A stretch of 64,000 nt of DNA from Streptomyces halstedii (GTDB lineage: Bacteria > Actinomycetota > Actinomycetes > Streptomycetales > Streptomycetaceae), in the NCBI GenBank assembly GCA_000720535.1, contig JOAZ01000035.1, positions 1 to 64,000 of the forward strand, given 5' to 3'. Positions 63,744 through 64,000 of the stretch are shown piece by piece. A model generated the notes under the pieces. The model ran no database searches. It was not told where the DNA came from and saw nothing but the letters and a program-made list of their open reading frames with translations. Numbering within the stretch: position 1 is the stretch's first letter; each line of letters opens with the position of its first letter. The position numbers and the translations under genes are program-made.

Positions 63744-64000
63744 ACGGACCCCAGGATCTCACCCGGGCGCGAGGAGTGGCGAACCCATTTCACGCGGAGT
63801 GCGTCACTCGGCCGGATCGGGGGGGCGGTCGGGGGCGGTCGGGGTGCGGTTCCGGCGTGGCCCGGCGGGGTTGGGGGTGTGGTCCGGGCGAGGTTCGGCG
63901 TGGGTCCCGGACCGTCTCCGGCCCGGCCCTCTCCGGGCCCCGGACCGTCCCCGAACCCTCCGGCCGACGAGGACGCGCGGGCCGGGCCGGCGACCGGACG
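63744..64000. other. Right-end intergenic sequence
   Basis: Beyond the hrpA start the sequence is a simple GC-rich stretch with repeated GGTCGGGG and CCCGGACCGT words. It likely contains the hrpA promoter; no gene can be read before the window ends. Confidence 0.4.

Overview
The window is high-GC actinobacterial DNA, almost certainly Streptomyces. The right half carries a gene order I recognise from Streptomyces chromosomes: dnaX, purD, purC, an lsr2-type gene, purSQL, purF, purM, a DUF3073 gene, valine dehydrogenase, bldC and an HrpA-type helicase. The 68-residue BldC reads like the S. coelicolor protein from memory. The left half is a roughly 30.5 kb integrated element inserted in a tRNA-Ser(GGA) gene. 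A 95-bp perfect direct repeat, 98-192 and 30562-30656, marks its ends.

Element layout. At the left end are a small membrane protein, a large HTH/coiled-coil protein ending in a NaeI-like restriction-endonuclease domain with an altered catalytic lysine, and a membrane-anchored Mrr-type nuclease. From 3.5 to 14 kb is a tightly coupled metabolic cluster. Eight minus-strand genes encode a histidine phosphatase, SDR, aminoglycoside-phosphotransferase-like kinase, GT9 glycosyltransferase, PRTase, a DUF4254-kinase-nucleotidyltransferase fusion, a thymidylate-kinase-like protein and a Nudix hydrolase. Divergent from them are an XRE regulator, isochorismatase, FAD oxidoreductase and second Nudix hydrolase. 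I cannot name its product. A DUF3800 gene beside a broken TadA ATPase remnant follows. The mobility and maintenance core (16.3-24.8 kb) has a MOB-type relaxase, MobC, a DUF2637 membrane protein, an iteron-rich intergenic region, a DnaB-like helicase split over two frames, an XRE regulator, excisionase and tyrosine integrase. No conjugative translocase or type IV secretion genes are visible, so it looks like a mobilizable element (IME).

Between the integrase and the right end sits a defence cargo. It comprises a CBASS-like operon (CD-NTase, stand-alone E2-like protein, single-TM candidate effector) and a PaeR7I/XhoI-type restriction-modification pair.

The chromosomal part (30.6-64 kb) holds tRNA-Ser, dnaX, the purine genes, a degenerate M48-like protein, a dimethylformamidase-like protein, a DesK-type two-component system next to an ABC-2 transporter, three tRNA-Gly genes, a Lsr2 paralogue, a small ArsR-like regulator with a palindromic operator, an M23 peptidase, a META-domain lipoprotein, vdh, bldC, tRNA-Asp and hrpA. 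One tRNA-Gly(UCC) has an atypical T-loop reminiscent of cell-wall tRNA-Gly.

The most novel-looking items are the 3.5-14 kb cluster, the NaeI-like protein with its nuclease neighbour, and the atypical tRNA-Gly.
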